A stretch of 64,000 nucleotides of DNA from Clostridia bacterium (GTDB lineage: Bacteria; Bacillota; Clostridia; Oscillospirales; Acutalibacteraceae), in the NCBI GenBank assembly GCA_017414965.1, contig JAFQJL010000020.1, forward strand, positions 1-64,000. The letters are read 5' to 3'. Shown piece after piece: positions 50,594 to 59,639 of the stretch. The notes under the pieces were generated by a model, which was not told the origin of the DNA, made no database searches, and saw only the letters and a program-made list of their open reading frames with translations. A program made the position numbers and the translations under genes. Every line of letters begins with the position of its first letter. Position 1 is the stretch's first letter.

Positions 50594-53047
50594 TTGGTTC
50601 TGCCGTTGATTGTTAAAGTAGCCGTGGAACAAACGGAGTTCCACTACGATAAGCCATACGGATATATCTGGCCGGATCGGTTGGGAGAACCGGTCCGCGG
50701 TTTACGCGTGCTGGTCCCGTTCGGCGGCGGAAATCGCAAGCGTCAGGCTGTCGTGATGGAAGTTTGCAACGACAGCGATTTTGAAAAATTAAAACCGGTG
50801 TACGAGCGTTTGGATGAAACGCCGCTGTATACAGAGGAATTGCTGGATCTGGCGCTCTGGATGAAAGAGCGTTTTTTCTGCACGGTCTTCGATGCATTGC
50901 GCGCCATGATTCCGCCCGGATTGTACATGAAAATTAAGCCGTCATATCAAATGACGGCTTCTTTCCTTAGTATAGACCTCACACCGGAGGAACAACAACT
51001 GGTCGATGTGGTCAAGCAATTTCCGGATGGAGCCGATCTGGACGCCGTGCAAAAGCTGCTCGGCAAGGACTTGGCAACCGAAACGGCATTAAACGCCTTG
51101 GTCAAGAAAGGCGTGCTGGTTCGCGCCGAGGAAGCCAACCAGAAATCCGGCGTTGTCACCGTCAAAATGGCGCGTTCGTTGTATTCGCCGGATGAATTGG
51201 ACGAACTCCCCGAAGCCGAAAAACTGACCGCCAAACAGCGCAAGGTGTTGGCGGTTTTGCAGGAATGCGGAAGTGCCGCCGTAAAGGAGCTGTGCCTTTA
51301 CGCGTCGGTCACGAATATCGTGGTGCAAAACCTCTGCAAAAAGGGATTTATCGAAATCTTTGATCGCGAAGTGTTGCGGTCGCCGACGGCCGGTATGGAG
51401 GAAACGATCTATCAGCCGCCGGTCTTAAACGAGGAACAGCAACAGGCGTTTGATACGCTTCATAGCAAGATGCAAAGCGGAGAACCGGTAGCAGCACTAC
51501 TTTACGGCGTTACCGGCAGCGGTAAAACGCAGGTGTATATGCAGTTGATCGATGCCGCGCTGTCCGAGAACAAGCAAGCCTTGGTGTTGGTACCGGAAAT
51601 TTCACTGACTCCGCAATCGGTGCGGTTGTTTGTGGCGCGTTTCGGCAAGCGCGTAGCGGTCTTACACAGCGGATTGTCGGTTGGCGAACGTATGGATGAA
51701 TGGCGCCGCATTCGCTCCGGTGCCGCCGACGTGGTCGTCGGCACGCGGTCGGCGGTATTTGCACCGTTGGATCGATTGGGTTTGCTGGTCATAGACGAGG
51801 AACAAGAGCATACCTATAAATCGGAAAGCGCGCCGCGCTTTCATGCGCGCGACGTAGCGAAATTCCGTTGTGCGCGCCACGGAGCGCTGCTGCTGTTGGC
51901 GTCTGCCACGCCGTCGATGGAGACCTATCATCTGGCGTTGGACGGCACCTATACTTTGTGTAAGCTGACCTCGCGCTTTGGAAAAGCGCGGTTACCGGAA
52001 GTCACAACGGTGGATATGCGAACGGACGTAGGCGATTCTCTAATGTTTAGCCATACGCTTCGTCAGGCGATGGAGGATTGCTTTGAGGAAGGTAAGCAGG
52101 CGATTTTGCTGTTAAATCGCCGCGGATACAACACGTTTTTATCCTGCCATAGTTGCGGAAGCGTGTTGATGTGCCCGTCGTGCAGCATTTCGCTGACCTA
52201 TCACATTGCCAGCGAACAACTGGTTTGTCACTACTGCGGTTACAGTACGGCACCGCCGCGTGCTTGCCCGACCTGCGATGCAAAGAAAATCCGTTACGCC
52301 GGTATGGGCACACAAAAGGCCGAAAGAGAATTGCGGGAACTGTTCCCCAATCGTCGCATTCTGCGTATGGATGCGGATACCACCGTTTCGCGTTATGCTT
52401 ATGAGGAAAAATTCCAAGCATTTGCGGCCGGCGAGTACGATGTTATGATCGGTACGCAGATGGTGGCAAAGGGGTTGGATTTCCCGAAAGTCGGCTTGGT
52501 GGGCGTGTTAAGCGCCGATCAAGCGCTATATAACGACGATTTTCGCGCTTACGAAACCACGTTTTCGCTTCTGACGCAGGTGATTGGTCGCGCCGGCAGA
52601 CGCGACGATATCCCCAGCCGTGCGATCGTGCAGACATTTACACCGGAAAATCCGGTCATTTCGTTGGCGGCCGCACAGGACTTTGACGGATTTTATCAAA
52701 TGGAAATTGCAGCGCGCAAGATGATGCACTACCCGCCGTACTCCAGTTTGTATCAATTTGGGTTTGTCGGCAGAGAAGAGGCGGAGGTTCGACAAACCGC
52801 ACACGCGTTTCTTGCTGCGCTTCGTGAAAAAGTCTCCGGCACCGGTATTCCGGTGATCGCGTTGGATGTTGCACCGGCAATGGTGGCGCGGATTTCCGGG
52901 AAATACCGTTATAAATTGCTTATCAAAACGCGCAACACCCGCGCGATGCGCGAGCTGATCGCCAAACTGCTTGGCGAATTTGGCCGTAACAGCCAATACA
53001 AGAACGTAACCGTATTCGCCGATATTGATCCGGCGGTGATGATGTAA
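50594..53047 (+). CDS. priA: Primosomal protein N' (PriA helicase, TTG start)
   Basis: An 817-residue replication restart helicase. The N-terminal DNA-binding part starts VAVEQTEFHYDKPYGYIWPD. Walker A is YGVTGSGKTQVYM near residues 305-317, with VLVPEISLTPQSVRLF, LLVIDEEQEHTYKSESAPRFHARDVAKFR (DEEx-like motif II) and a zinc region with CHSCGSVLMCPSCSISLTYH and CHYCG. VIGRAGRRDDIPSRAI is motif VI. TTG 50594 follows GAGGTGA closely. An unusual perfect hairpin lies at 50936-50960 within the coding sequence. Confidence 0.95.
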   Translation: MVLPLIVKVAVEQTEFHYDKPYGYIWPDRLGEPVRGLRVLVPFGGGNRKRQAVVMEVCNDSDFEKLKPVYERLDETPLYTEELLDLALWMKERFFCTVFDALRAMIPPGLYMKIKPSYQMTASFLSIDLTPEEQQLVDVVKQFPDGADLDAVQKLLGKDLATETALNALVKKGVLVRAEEANQKSGVVTVKMARSLYSPDELDELPEAEKLTAKQRKVLAVLQECGSAAVKELCLYASVTNIVVQNLCKKGFIEIFDREVLRSPTAGMEETIYQPPVLNEEQQQAFDTLHSKMQSGEPVAALLYGVTGSGKTQVYMQLIDAALSENKQALVLVPEISLTPQSVRLFVARFGKRVAVLHSGLSVGERMDEWRRIRSGAADVVVGTRSAVFAPLDRLGLLVIDEEQEHTYKSESAPRFHARDVAKFRCARHGALLLLASATPSMETYHLALDGTYTLCKLTSRFGKARLPEVTTVDMRTDVGDSLMFSHTLRQAMEDCFEEGKQAILLLNRRGYNTFLSCHSCGSVLMCPSCSISLTYHIASEQLVCHYCGYSTAPPRACPTCDAKKIRYAGMGTQKAERELRELFPNRRILRMDADTTVSRYAYEEKFQAFAAGEYDVMIGTQMVAKGLDFPKVGLVGVLSADQALYNDDFRAYETTFSLLTQVIGRAGRRDDIPSRAIVQTFTPENPVISLAAAQDFDGFYQMEIAARKMMHYPPYSSLYQFGFVGREEAEVRQTAHAFLAALREKVSGTGIPVIALDVAPAMVARISGKYRYKLLIKTRNTRAMRELIAKLLGEFGRNSQYKNVTVFADIDPAVMM
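50936..50960. repeat. Perfect inverted repeat inside priA
   Basis: AAGCCGTCAT (50936-50945) and ATGACGGCTT (50951-50960) flank ATCAA; CTTTCCTT follows. It looks like a terminator but lies in coding frame. The core AAGCCGTC/GACGGCTT recurs in the hairpin at 59592-59620. Confidence 0.8.
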
Positions 53048-53057
53048 GGAGGGTCTT

Positions 53058-53513
53058 ATGGCTATTCGAACGATTTTAAATGAAAAAGAAGATATCTTGC
53101 ACAAGGTGTGCCGACCGGTAACCGAGTTTAACGAACGTCTGTGGGAACAGCTCGACGATATGGCAGAAACGTTGGAAGCCAGCAATGGCGTCGGATTGGC
53201 GGCTCCGCAGGTTGGCATTTTGCGCCGATTCTTTATTATGGATGTCGGCGACGGGTTAGTTGAGGCGATCAATCCGACGATCATCGCCAAAAAAGGTACG
53301 CAGGACGGTCAGGAAGGCTGTCTTTCCAGCCCCGGCAAATGGGGAATGGTCGAGCGTCCGCAAAAAGTGATTCTCAAAGCGCAAGACCGCTATGGCAAGG
53401 AGTTTACCTTGTCATCAAAAGATCTAGCAGCGCGCTGCATTTGCCACGAGACCGATCATTTAGACGGCATTTTGTTTGCGGAACGCGCGCACGAAATGTT
53501 ACAGGAAACCTGA
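53058..53513 (+). CDS. def: Peptide deformylase
   Basis: A 151-residue metal-dependent enzyme that removes the formyl group from new proteins. Motif 1 NGVGLAAPQVG (about 46-56), motif 2 EGCLSSPG (about 90-97) and motif 3 CHETDHLDGILF (metal-binding HExxH, here HETDH). A good GGAGG is 7 bases before the ATG. It precedes fmt, its functional partner. Confidence 0.95.
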   Translation: MAIRTILNEKEDILHKVCRPVTEFNERLWEQLDDMAETLEASNGVGLAAPQVGILRRFFIMDVGDGLVEAINPTIIAKKGTQDGQEGCLSSPGKWGMVERPQKVILKAQDRYGKEFTLSSKDLAARCICHETDHLDGILFAERAHEMLQET

Positions 53514-53528
53514 TCAAAGGAGCTAAAT

Positions 53529-54458
53529 ATGCGAATTATATTTATGGGAACGCCGGATTTTGCCGTGCCGTCCCTTCGTCGCTTGGTGGAGGACGGACAC
53601 GACGTGGTATTGGTGGTATCCCAACCGGATAAGCCGGTCGGCCGAAAGCAAATCCTCACGCCGACCGCTGTAAAGGCAGAAGCACTCACACACGATTTGG
53701 AGGTTTTCCAGCCGCCGATTCTCAAAACCGACGAGGTTTATGAGAAATTGGCGTCTTATCAGCCGGATCTGATGGTGGTGGCGGCGTACGGACGTATCCT
53801 TTCGGAGCGTTTGCTGACGTTGCCGCGATACGGTTGCATCAATGTGCACGCTTCGTTGCTTCCCAAATATCGCGGTGCGGCGCCGATTCAATGGGCGGTG
53901 CTGGACGGTGAGCCGATCACCGGCGTCACCACCATGCAAATGGACGTCGGGCTGGATACCGGCGATATTTTGCAGGTGTCCAAGCGCGAGATTCCGACCG
54001 ATATGACCGCCGGCGAGCTATTTGATCTGCTGGCGGAAGACGGTGCAGTGCTACTCTCAGAGACGATTCGTGCGCTGGAGGCAGGTACGCTGACGCGCAC
54101 GCCGCAGCCTGACGAGGGCGCAACGTATGCGCCGATGCTGGACAAATCCTATTCGCCGATCGACTGGGAAAAACCGGCGACCGTTTTGCACAATTTGGTG
54201 CGCGGGTTAAATCCGTGGCCGGCGGCGACTTGCCGCTGGAATGGCAGCACGATGAAGGTGTGGAAGACAATGGTTGGCGAAGCAACCGATCAACCGGCCG
54301 GCACACTCCTTTCGCTGCAGCCGTTGGCCATCGCGTGTGGCGGCGGTACATCGCTGGTGCTGACCGAAGTGCAAGGCGAGGGTTGTAAACGAATGAATGC
54401 CGCCGATTTTGTGCGCGGTCACGCACTCCCAATCGGAATTAATTTGAAAGAAGGCTGA
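53529..54458 (+). CDS. fmt: Methionyl-tRNA formyltransferase
   Basis: A 309-residue enzyme that formylates initiator Met-tRNA with 10-formyl-THF. RIIFMGTPDFAVPSLRRL at the start, NVHASLLPKYRGAAPIQWAVL (catalytic Asn and His) and TTMQMDVGLDTGDIL (catalytic Asp) are conserved, with a C-terminal tRNA-binding domain from about residue 205. AAAGGAGC precedes ATG 53529. Confidence 0.96.
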   Translation: MRIIFMGTPDFAVPSLRRLVEDGHDVVLVVSQPDKPVGRKQILTPTAVKAEALTHDLEVFQPPILKTDEVYEKLASYQPDLMVVAAYGRILSERLLTLPRYGCINVHASLLPKYRGAAPIQWAVLDGEPITGVTTMQMDVGLDTGDILQVSKREIPTDMTAGELFDLLAEDGAVLLSETIRALEAGTLTRTPQPDEGATYAPMLDKSYSPIDWEKPATVLHNLVRGLNPWPAATCRWNGSTMKVWKTMVGEATDQPAGTLLSLQPLAIACGGGTSLVLTEVQGEGCKRMNAADFVRGHALPIGINLKEG

Positions 54459-54462
54459 CACG

Positions 54463-55812
54463 ATGGCGGAAAACGCGCGAATTGAAGCGATCAAGCTTCT
54501 GCAAAAACTGCATATTTCGCGCGGATTTTCCAACATTGCTTTGGATAACGCCCTTCGTTCCTCGAAATTAGACGATGCGGATCGCGCGTTGTTTTCCCGC
54601 TTGGTATACGGCGTCGAGGAACGCATGCTGACGATCGATCATATGCTGTCGGCGTGTATGCCGCGCTCACTTTCGCGGCTGCATCCGTGTGTTCTGGAGA
54701 TTTTGCGCGTCGGCGCCTACCAGATTCTGTTTATGGATCGGGTACCGGTCTCGGCCGCCGTCAACGAATCGGTCAAAGCCACGCGTACGCTAAAACAAGG
54801 ACAAGCCTCCGGCTTCGTCAACGGCGTGTTGCGCGGTCTGTCGCGTCAAAAAGAGGAACTTTGGGAAGCGCTAGGGGAGGATGACGCCGGACTTTCGGTT
54901 CGTTATTCTTGTCCGGTTGAGCTTATTGCGCTGTGGCGTGAGGCGTATGGCGCGGATCGGTTGCGTTCCCTTCTGGAATCGTTAAACGAATCACCGCCGA
55001 CGTCGTTGCGACTGAATACACAGGAAACCACACCGGAAAAATGGCGTGATTTTGCCGCGCGCGAGAGCATCGCGTATACCGTCTATCCGGAACTGCCGGC
55101 ATCGGTGGTAATCGAGGGTGGCGTTACGCGCAAAAAACTTGCAAAATTTACAGAGAAGTGTTATTATTATCAAGATATAGCATCGCAACTTTCCGTTAAG
55201 GCGCTGGATCCGCAACCAAACGAACGATTAGCAGACGTTTGTGCCGCCCCCGGCGGCAAGAGCATGACTGCCGCGCAGGAGATGCATAACACCGGATATA
55301 TTCTGGCCGGCGATATCTATGCAGAGAAATGCGACATCATTGCAAAACGCGCGGAATCGTATGGTTTGTCGATTATTGAAACGGTTGCACGCGACGCATC
55401 CAAGCCGTGTCCGAAACCGCTTCGGCGCGCGTTTGACCGCGTGATCTGCGATGCGCCATGCTCCGGTCTGGGCGTTATACGCCGCAAGCCGGAGATCCGG
55501 TATAAACCGCTTGCAGAAACGGCCGATCTCCCAATGTTGCAGTACCGCATTTTGGAGCAGGCGGCGGAAATGGTGCGAGTTGGCGGTGTGTTACAGTATT
55601 CGACCTGTACGCTTCGTCCGGCGGAAAACGAGCAGGTCGCCGAACGTTTTTTGCGGGAGCATCCGGAGTTTTCTCCGCGTATATTGCCGCTGACCGATGC
55701 CTTTGATCGGCTGGGACAAGCGCCGCATTGGCATATTACGCTATTTCCGTCTGTGCATCAGACGGACGGCTTTTTCATCGCCGGCTTTGTTCGGCAGGAG
55801 GATAGCGAATGA
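54463..55812 (+). CDS. rsmB: 16S rRNA m5C967 methyltransferase
   Basis: A 449-residue RsmB/Sun protein. The first 140 residues are a NusB-like RNA-binding domain (VPVSAAVNESVKATRTLKQGQASGFVNGVLRGL). The methyltransferase domain has ADVCAAPGGKSMTAAQ for SAM binding, VICDAPCSGLGVIRRKPEIR with a conserved Cys, and LQYSTCTLRPAENEQV with the catalytic Cys. The stop overlaps the rlmN start (ATGA). Confidence 0.94.
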   Translation: MAENARIEAIKLLQKLHISRGFSNIALDNALRSSKLDDADRALFSRLVYGVEERMLTIDHMLSACMPRSLSRLHPCVLEILRVGAYQILFMDRVPVSAAVNESVKATRTLKQGQASGFVNGVLRGLSRQKEELWEALGEDDAGLSVRYSCPVELIALWREAYGADRLRSLLESLNESPPTSLRLNTQETTPEKWRDFAARESIAYTVYPELPASVVIEGGVTRKKLAKFTEKCYYYQDIASQLSVKALDPQPNERLADVCAAPGGKSMTAAQEMHNTGYILAGDIYAEKCDIIAKRAESYGLSIIETVARDASKPCPKPLRRAFDRVICDAPCSGLGVIRRKPEIRYKPLAETADLPMLQYRILEQAAEMVRVGGVLQYSTCTLRPAENEQVAERFLREHPEFSPRILPLTDAFDRLGQAPHWHITLFPSVHQTDGFFIAGFVRQEDSE

Positions 55813-56861
55813 CACGCATCGATATCAAATCCTTGCCCGATTCGGAATTGACGGCGTTGCTGAAAGACTGGAACGTTCCGGCGTTTCGGGCGAAGCAGAT
55901 CCGAAACTGGCTGGATAACGGCGTCTCGTCGTTTGCGGAGATGAACAACCTGCCACTTTCGTTGCGCAAACAACTCGAAGAACATTGCCGCATTCCGTCG
56001 GTTAAGATTCTCCGGCGGTTGGTATCCGCCATCGACGAAACCACCAAATATCTGTTTGAATTAGAGGACGGACACACCGTCGAATCGGTGTTGATGAAAT
56101 ACAAGCACGGCTGGTCGCAGTGCCTGTCGACGCAGGTTGGTTGTCGGATGGGTTGTTCGTTTTGCGCGACCGGCATCGACGGTCTGGCGCGCGATTTGTT
56201 GCCGTCCGAAATGATCGCACAGATCGAGGCTGCTGAGGCAGATCGCGGCATCCGCGTATCCTCGATCGTTCTGATGGGGATGGGCGAGCCGCTGGATAAT
56301 TACGCGAACGTTCTGCGGTTTCTGGAAATGCTGGAGACCGAGGGCGGCGTGCATATCGGTATGCGGCACATTTCACTATCTACTTGTGGATTGGTCAATC
56401 GCATTTACGATCTGGCTGAGCGCAATTTGCAAATCACGCTGTCCATCTCCTTGCATGCACCAAACAACGAGCTACGCCGTCGCTTGATGCCGGTGGCGCG
56501 CAAGTGGACGGTGGAGGAATTGTTGGCGGCGTGCAAGGCGTATACCGACAAAACCGGCCGCCGAATCTCTTATGAATACGCCATGATTGACGGCGTAAAC
56601 GATACCGACGCCTGCGCACACGAACTGGTGCGTCGGCTGAAAGGCACGCTGTGTCACGTCAATCTGATTCCGGCCAATTCCGTAGCCGGAAAAGACCAAA
56701 AACGGAGCAGTAAAACGCGCTTAAAAGCGTTTGTGGATATTTTGACGGCCGGCGGTTTGAATGCTACCGTTCGTCGAACGCTCGGATCGGACATTAATGC
56801 TTCCTGCGGACAACTTCGTCGTCAGCAGGAACACGGCGTAGAGCAGATCGTATCCGAATGA
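55809..56861 (+). CDS. rlmN: 23S rRNA A2503 C2/tRNA A37 methyltransferase
   Basis: A 350-residue radical SAM methyltransferase. The cluster motif is GCRMGCSFCATG (CxxxCxxC) near residues 111-122. FRAKQIRNWLDNGVSSFAEM, VLMGMGEPLDNY, ISLSTCGL and ITLSISLHAPNNELR are family landmarks, and the late NATVRRTLGSDINASCGQL holds the methyl-carrying Cys. It is coupled to rsmB and followed by prpC, as in B. subtilis. Confidence 0.95.
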   Translation: MTRIDIKSLPDSELTALLKDWNVPAFRAKQIRNWLDNGVSSFAEMNNLPLSLRKQLEEHCRIPSVKILRRLVSAIDETTKYLFELEDGHTVESVLMKYKHGWSQCLSTQVGCRMGCSFCATGIDGLARDLLPSEMIAQIEAAEADRGIRVSSIVLMGMGEPLDNYANVLRFLEMLETEGGVHIGMRHISLSTCGLVNRIYDLAERNLQITLSISLHAPNNELRRRLMPVARKWTVEELLAACKAYTDKTGRRISYEYAMIDGVNDTDACAHELVRRLKGTLCHVNLIPANSVAGKDQKRSSKTRLKAFVDILTAGGLNATVRRTLGSDINASCGQLRRQQEHGVEQIVSE

Positions 56862-56872
56862 AAGGAGTTCCC

Positions 56873-57595
56873 ATGCAAGTTTACGGAAAAAGCGATAAAG
56901 GACGTGTACGGCAAAGCAACCAAGATGCCTTTGTTTGCGGCACTCTATCGGACAATGTGTGGTTTTCCATATTGTGCGACGGAATGGGCGGTGCCAACGG
57001 CGGTAACATTGCCAGCGCCTTGGCCGTCAAGGTGATCTCTAACCGCATCGTGGAAGGATATCGCGAGAAAATGTCGGTGCAATCCATTCACTATATGCTG
57101 GAAAGTGCCATTGCCGCGGCCAATATTGAGGTCTACGATATGGCAACCGCCGATCCGGCTCTGCACGGAATGGGAACGACCGTGGTGGTAACCATCGTAA
57201 CCGGCAACCAAGCGGTTGTGGCGCATATCGGTGATAGTCGCGCGTATGTGTTTGCCGACGATGCACGCCAGATCACGCGCGATCACTCGGTGGTGCAGCA
57301 GATGATCGAGCGCGGCGAACTGACCGAGGAGGAGGCACGCACCCACCCCAACAAGCATTTCATTACTCGTGCGCTGGGCGTAGAGGAGACGGTGGAATGC
57401 GACATTGACGACGTGGAGCTTTCGGAAAACGCCAAACTCTTAACCTGCACGGATGGCTTGTCCAATATGTTGGAGGTCAGCGAGATCGCCAATATTCTAA
57501 ACACCATGACACCAACGGACGCGGTGGAAAAACTGATCGTTTCGGCCAATATGGCCGGCGGCAGCGATAACATCACCGTTACCTTGTTTGCTTAA
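56873..57595 (+). CDS. prpC: PP2C-type Ser/Thr protein phosphatase
   Basis: A 240-residue phosphatase that opposes the PASTA kinase encoded next. GKSDKGRVRQSNQDAF, LCDGMGGANGGNIAS (metal site), HIGDSRAYVF, ITRDHSVVQQMIERGELT and LTCTDGLSNM, GGSDNITVTLF give a complete PP2C core. I preferred ATG 56873, 6 bases after AAAGGAG; the upstream ATG at 56858 would place that site in the coding region. Confidence 0.94.
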   Translation: MQVYGKSDKGRVRQSNQDAFVCGTLSDNVWFSILCDGMGGANGGNIASALAVKVISNRIVEGYREKMSVQSIHYMLESAIAAANIEVYDMATADPALHGMGTTVVVTIVTGNQAVVAHIGDSRAYVFADDARQITRDHSVVQQMIERGELTEEEARTHPNKHFITRALGVEETVECDIDDVELSENAKLLTCTDGLSNMLEVSEIANILNTMTPTDAVEKLIVSANMAGGSDNITVTLFA

Positions 57596-57609
57596 AGGAG
57601 GTCGTTTCA

Positions 57610-59580
57610 ATGGATAAATACATCGGAAAACGCCTGCAAGGTCGTTATGAAATTGAAGAACTCATTGGCGTCGGCGGTATGGCATACGTCTACAAAGCGC
57701 ACGACACGGTGGAGGATCGTCCGGCGGCGGTCAAGGTGCTCAAAGACGAGTTCCTCAGCAACGAGGAATTTACTCGCCGATTTAAGAACGAATCCAAAGC
57801 CATTGCGATTATGTCCCATCCGAACATCGTCAAGGTTTACGATCTGAATTTCGAGGAGCATTTGCAGTATATCGTTATGGAATATATTGACGGTATTACG
57901 CTGAAGGAATACATTGATCAGCAACGCATTTCTTGGAAAGAGACGGTGCATTTCACCATTCAGATCCTGCGTGCGCTCCAGCATGCACACGACAAAGGCA
58001 TCGTTCACCGCGACATTAAACCGCAAAACATTATGCTGTTGGCGGACGGCACCATTAAAGTGACCGACTTTGGTATCGCACATTTTTCTCACACCACCAT
58101 GCGGACCGGTCTGGGCGACCGGGCGATCGGCTCGGTCCATTATATCAGTCCCGAGCAAGCCAGAGGCGGCGCAATCGATGAGAAAGCCGACTTGTACTCG
58201 GTGGGTATTATGATGTATGAAATGCTGACCGGCAAACTGCCGTTTGAGGCGGACAACGCCGTGTCGGTCGCCATTATGCAGCTGCAAAGTCAGGCGAAAA
58301 AGCCTTCCGAGCACAACCCCGATATTCCGGAAGGCTTGGAAGAAATCACCTTGAAGGCGATGCAAAAGGATCCGGAGCGCCGCTATCAGTCGGCCGCCGA
58401 GATGCTTAAGGATATCCACGATTTCAAGCAAAACCCCGGCATCCGTTTTGAGTACAAGTATTTCGTGGACGAAACGCCAACCAAATATATCGACGCAATC
58501 ACCTCCATTCGTGCGGAGAATAAGTCCGAGGAGGAGGAAGAGCGCAAAGCGCCGCCGGTCATTCCGATTTTGTTGGCGGTGGCGATTGCTCTTGGTTTGG
58601 TGGCCGTCATCGTCGTGGCGATTATCGGTTTCGGACAGGGTTGGTTTGGCACCGGCAATCATAACGACGGCGAGGACATCGTCGTGCCGAATTTCGTCGG
58701 ACAGACCTATTCCGACGATTGGGATAAGCTGAAGCCGTTTACCGGTTACGTCAACTTGGAATACCAAAACGACGACAGTCCGGTCGGCACAGTTATTGCA
58801 CAGAACTTCCAAGAGGGAAAAACCATTCAGTTAAACGATTCGCATATGCTGACCTTGACAATTAGTAACGGTCCGAAAGAGATCAAGGTGCCGGATTATA
58901 TTGCCGGCGTGACCTCCAAAGCACAGTACGAGTCGATTTTGAAGAACAGCGGACTCACGCCGGACTTTAAAGAGATTGCGGACGCAACCGTCCAGCCCGG
59001 ATACGTGATTCGCACCTCTCCGGATATGGGCTCGATCACCTATGCCAATCAGCCGGTGCTGGTGTATATCAGCATTGGCGAGGATCTGACGGAAAAGGTT
59101 GCTGTTCCGAACGTGCTGTACGCATCGCAGGATGACGCGATCACCGCTTTTGAAAAAGCAGGATTTACCGTAAAACCGGAGAATATCGAGATCGTCAACA
59201 GCGAATACAACACCGCCGGTGTGATCATTTCGCAGTCTCCGAAGCCGGATAAAAAAGCGGCACGCAACACCGAGGTGAAGCTATCCGTCAGTTCCGGTTA
59301 TCGCGACGTAGAGCTCTATATTCCGCTGGCAGGGATTTCTAAGACAGTGGACGTCCGTGTGTTTATCGGTGGTGTTCTGTTTAAAACGGATACCGGACTA
59401 CTTGCCTCCACCATTCAGGAGCATTGTGTACTGCTGACCGAGCGTCAGGAATCGTACGAGGTACAGGTGCAGGTAGCCGTCAGCGGCACAAATAATTACC
59501 AAGACTACCGTGCTTACACCGTCAACGGTGTGACCGGCGACGTTACGCAGACGGCCGAGCATCCGTTTGCCGGAAACTAA
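57610..59580 (+). CDS. prkC: PASTA-domain Ser/Thr protein kinase
   Basis: A 656-residue membrane kinase that senses muropeptides or lipid II and controls growth, division and, in Bacillus, spore germination. The kinase domain is residues 1-270, with GVGGMAYVY (20-28), Lys42, HRDIKPQN (133-140) and DFG (153-155). A basic/acidic linker leads to one membrane helix (about 316-341). Three extracellular PASTA repeats span about 356-565, starting VVPNFVGQ, KVPDYIAG and AVPNVLYA. About 90 extra residues follow the last PASTA and form an unrecognised domain. AAAGGAGG precedes ATG 57610. Confidence 0.95.
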   Translation: MDKYIGKRLQGRYEIEELIGVGGMAYVYKAHDTVEDRPAAVKVLKDEFLSNEEFTRRFKNESKAIAIMSHPNIVKVYDLNFEEHLQYIVMEYIDGITLKEYIDQQRISWKETVHFTIQILRALQHAHDKGIVHRDIKPQNIMLLADGTIKVTDFGIAHFSHTTMRTGLGDRAIGSVHYISPEQARGGAIDEKADLYSVGIMMYEMLTGKLPFEADNAVSVAIMQLQSQAKKPSEHNPDIPEGLEEITLKAMQKDPERRYQSAAEMLKDIHDFKQNPGIRFEYKYFVDETPTKYIDAITSIRAENKSEEEEERKAPPVIPILLAVAIALGLVAVIVVAIIGFGQGWFGTGNHNDGEDIVVPNFVGQTYSDDWDKLKPFTGYVNLEYQNDDSPVGTVIAQNFQEGKTIQLNDSHMLTLTISNGPKEIKVPDYIAGVTSKAQYESILKNSGLTPDFKEIADATVQPGYVIRTSPDMGSITYANQPVLVYISIGEDLTEKVAVPNVLYASQDDAITAFEKAGFTVKPENIEIVNSEYNTAGVIISQSPKPDKKAARNTEVKLSVSSGYRDVELYIPLAGISKTVDVRVFIGGVLFKTDTGLLASTIQEHCVLLTERQESYEVQVQVAVSGTNNYQDYRAYTVNGVTGDVTQTAEHPFAGN

Positions 59581-59591
59581 AGGATTGTCAC

Positions 59592-59620
59592 GCAAAAGCC
59601 GTCTAACAGACGGCTTTTGC
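59592..59620 (+). terminator. Inter-cistronic hairpin between prkC and rsgA
   Basis: GCAAAAGCCGTCT (59592-59604) pairs perfectly with AGACGGCTTTTGC (59608-59620) around AAC. No long U-run follows, so it may attenuate or stabilise mRNA rather than fully terminate. It lies about 20 bases ahead of the rsgA start. Confidence 0.6.
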
Positions 59621-59639
59621 TGCCATAGGAGGCTTTTAT

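Noticed and set aside
57607..58812. A 401-codon minus-strand open frame
   Set aside because: Antisense to the prkC kinase domain and membrane helix; the sense protein is unambiguous.
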